Positions 12,425 through 13,288 of a stretch of DNA of 13,288 nucleotides are shown here, one piece after another. The translations under genes were made by a program, and so were the position numbers. The notes under the pieces are model-generated. The model ran no database searches. It was not told the origin of the DNA and saw only the letters and a list, made by a program, of their open reading frames with translations. Source of the stretch: JADHUC01 sp964617665 (GTDB lineage: Bacteria > Planctomycetota > Planctomycetia > Pirellulales > Pirellulaceae). The DNA lies in NCBI GenBank assembly GCA_964617665.1, contig CAZUAH010000382.1, forward strand, positions 1 through 13,288. Reading direction: 5' to 3'. How positions within the stretch are numbered: the stretch's first letter is position 1; each line of letters begins with the position of its first letter.

Positions 12425-12784
12425 TTATCCCCAATCGCTGAGGAATTCCAAGCGGTCTTGCATGTCTTCGGAAGTCACCCGGCCGATGAGTCTCAACAGT
12501 CGTCTCATTTGCTCGCCTACGGAGAATTGCTGCTGGTGGGCCAGCACGATGCCGGCATGTGATCTATGTTGCCTGAGCCATTCGGCGTGGATTCGACAGA
12601 AATCGCCGACATTGAATGAATAGATGGCCCTTCCCTGAGTCGTTGCGAACTCCAACTGCTCCTCGTCTGTCTGCTCGGTGCTCCCCACATCCAACGGGGT
12701 CAGTACATCCATGCCGCGCTTTCGCAGCGATTCGACCAGGGCGTGACGCATCGAATCCTCGTCGAAGTACAACCGGATCGTCAC
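12425..12784 (-). CDS. DUF5615-family PIN-like protein, probable toxin
   Basis: This 119-residue protein starts with IRLYFDEDSMRHALVESLRKRGMDV (3-27), whose FDED acidic cluster and following helix are hallmarks of the DUF5615 PIN-like family. A second conserved block, YSFNVGDFCRIHAEW (about 55-69), supplies another acidic residue. The start is GTG at 12784, overlapping the upstream TGA as GTGA, so it is translationally coupled to the DUF433 gene. DUF433/DUF5615 pairs are widely treated as toxin-antitoxin modules, with this member as the putative nuclease. That role is family-level expectation and not shown here. Key motifs are intact. Confidence 0.85.
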   Translation of the reverse strand: MTIRLYFDEDSMRHALVESLRKRGMDVLTPLDVGSTEQTDEEQLEFATTQGRAIYSFNVGDFCRIHAEWLRQHRSHAGIVLAHQQQFSVGEQMRRLLRLIGRVTSEDMQDRLEFLSDWG

Positions 12785-13077
12785 GCGTTTTTCCTTAACT
12801 GGCGGTGCTCTCGCTCCAACCGTTCAGCCTCGGCTTGCTCCTCTGCCATCGCCGCGCCCATTTCGTCGCGGTTTGCGTGGTAGTAGGCCAAGGCGGCATG
12901 CACTTGGGCCAAGTCGAGATGAGGAATCTCGGTGGCAATCTCCTCGGGCGTCAGCCCCAAGTTGTACCAACCGACAATGCGGCGCACCGAGACCCCCGTT
13001 CCGGCAATCCGTGGGCGCCCACCACAAATGCCTGGGCTTTCTGTGATCAGCGTTCCGATATCGGTCAGCGTAGCCAT
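12781..13077 (-). CDS. DUF433-domain protein, probable antitoxin
   Basis: The 98-residue protein has the DUF433 signature: ITESPGICGGRPRIAGTGVSVRRIVGW (11-37), then a helix-turn-helix-like GLTPEEIATEIPHLDLAQVHAALAYYHANRDEM (41-73). A charged coiled C-terminal helix rich in Glu/Arg (75-98) probably binds the partner protein. ATG at 13077 has a purine-rich AAGGAAA about 7 nt upstream. The 4-nt overlap with the DUF5615 gene fits a toxin-antitoxin operon in which the DNA-binding antitoxin autoregulates. It is likely independent of the glycan operon. Confidence 0.86.
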   Translation of the reverse strand: MATLTDIGTLITESPGICGGRPRIAGTGVSVRRIVGWYNLGLTPEEIATEIPHLDLAQVHAALAYYHANRDEMGAAMAEEQAEAERLEREHRQLRKNA

Positions 13078-13116
13078 GGTCAGTTTCCTTCGACCAGAAA
13101 GAAGCCGTCTCTACGA

Positions 13117-13144
13117 ATTCTACATGCCCTATCGTTGGCGTCTA
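13117..13144 (-). promoter_or_regulatory. Weak promoter candidate for the DUF433/DUF5615 pair
   Basis: On the minus strand TAGAAT (13122-13117, 5/6 to the -10 consensus) lies about 40 nt before the ATG. A poor -35 (TAGACG, 4/6, spacer 16) precedes it. Only the -10 is convincing. Confidence 0.22.
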
Positions 13145-13232
13145 GTGCTACAGAGGTCGGAGGAACGGAGATCACGGTAATCCTCTTTGTCCGCCGGAAC
13201 GACGACGGCGATTCACTTGTTTTCGTACATGG

Positions 13233-13288
13233 TTAGTTCGACTGTTTGACTTCGACCCCTGCTGGCTCGTCCGGCAGGTGGACCAGTT
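13233..13288 (-). CDS. Possible C-terminal fragment of a gene entering from the right
   Basis: One minus-strand frame reads LVHLPDEPAGVEVKQSN followed by TAA at 13235-13233. The composition is protein-like, and it would end about 155 nt upstream of the DUF433 gene on the same strand. With only 17 residues visible I cannot assign a family, and it could be chance. Confidence 0.25.
   Translation of the reverse strand, partial: LVHLPDEPAGVEVKQSN

Noticed and set aside
12805..13236. 143-residue plus-strand ORF near the right edge
   Set aside because: It is antisense to the DUF433 gene, with no ribosome-binding site or recognisable motif.

Overview
The window looks like a surface-glycan biosynthesis and export locus from a moderately GC-rich, environmental Gram-negative-type bacterium. 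A planctomycete (Pirellulales-like) is my best guess. This rests on the mix of accessory families (Uma2, DUF433/DUF5615, S23-type four-helix-bundle, PIN toxin with a short coiled-coil antitoxin, CxxC-type HNH nuclease) and on the dense heptanucleotide repeats; no rRNA or marker gene is present, so the taxonomy is inference.

All glycan genes lie on the minus strand, so the locus reads right to left. It holds an ABC-2 permease (wzm-like, 10922-11749), a DegT-family sugar aminotransferase (9591-10790), a Wzt-like ATPase with a C-terminal glycan-binding domain (7111-8469), an NAD-dependent sugar epimerase/dehydratase cut by an assembly gap (6242-7038), a second DegT aminotransferase (2587-3738), a WbmS/NodB-like polysaccharide deacetylase (1785-2582), and a fused alpha-beta TPP-dependent E1 dehydrogenase that runs off the left edge (1-1780). 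Together they could make nucleotide-activated amino sugars, trim or acylate them, and export the finished chain through Wzm/Wzt.

Accessory cargo is interspersed. It comprises a plus-strand pair of a small helical protein and an HNH nuclease (4339-5192), a VapBC-like toxin-antitoxin pair (5412-6047), a frameshifted Uma2 gene (8777-9330), an S23-type four-helix-bundle gene (11856-12227), and a DUF433/DUF5615 pair (12425-13077). A short C-terminal fragment of another minus-strand gene may enter at the right edge.

The most striking feature is a set of degenerate 7-bp tandem-repeat arrays at nearly every gene boundary. Several heptad classes are mixed within one array: CGGGNTA/GGTTCGG, GAGAGTC, AGTTGTC, GAAGAAC and GAGCTTG types. 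Some arrays run into coding sequence. One gives a clear in-frame heptapeptide repeat in an aminotransferase, one lies in the Wzt N-terminal linker, and others supply C-terminal tails. A 28-bp (4 x 7) perfect tandem duplication shows growth in multiples of seven. The assembly gap also opens inside such a repeat.
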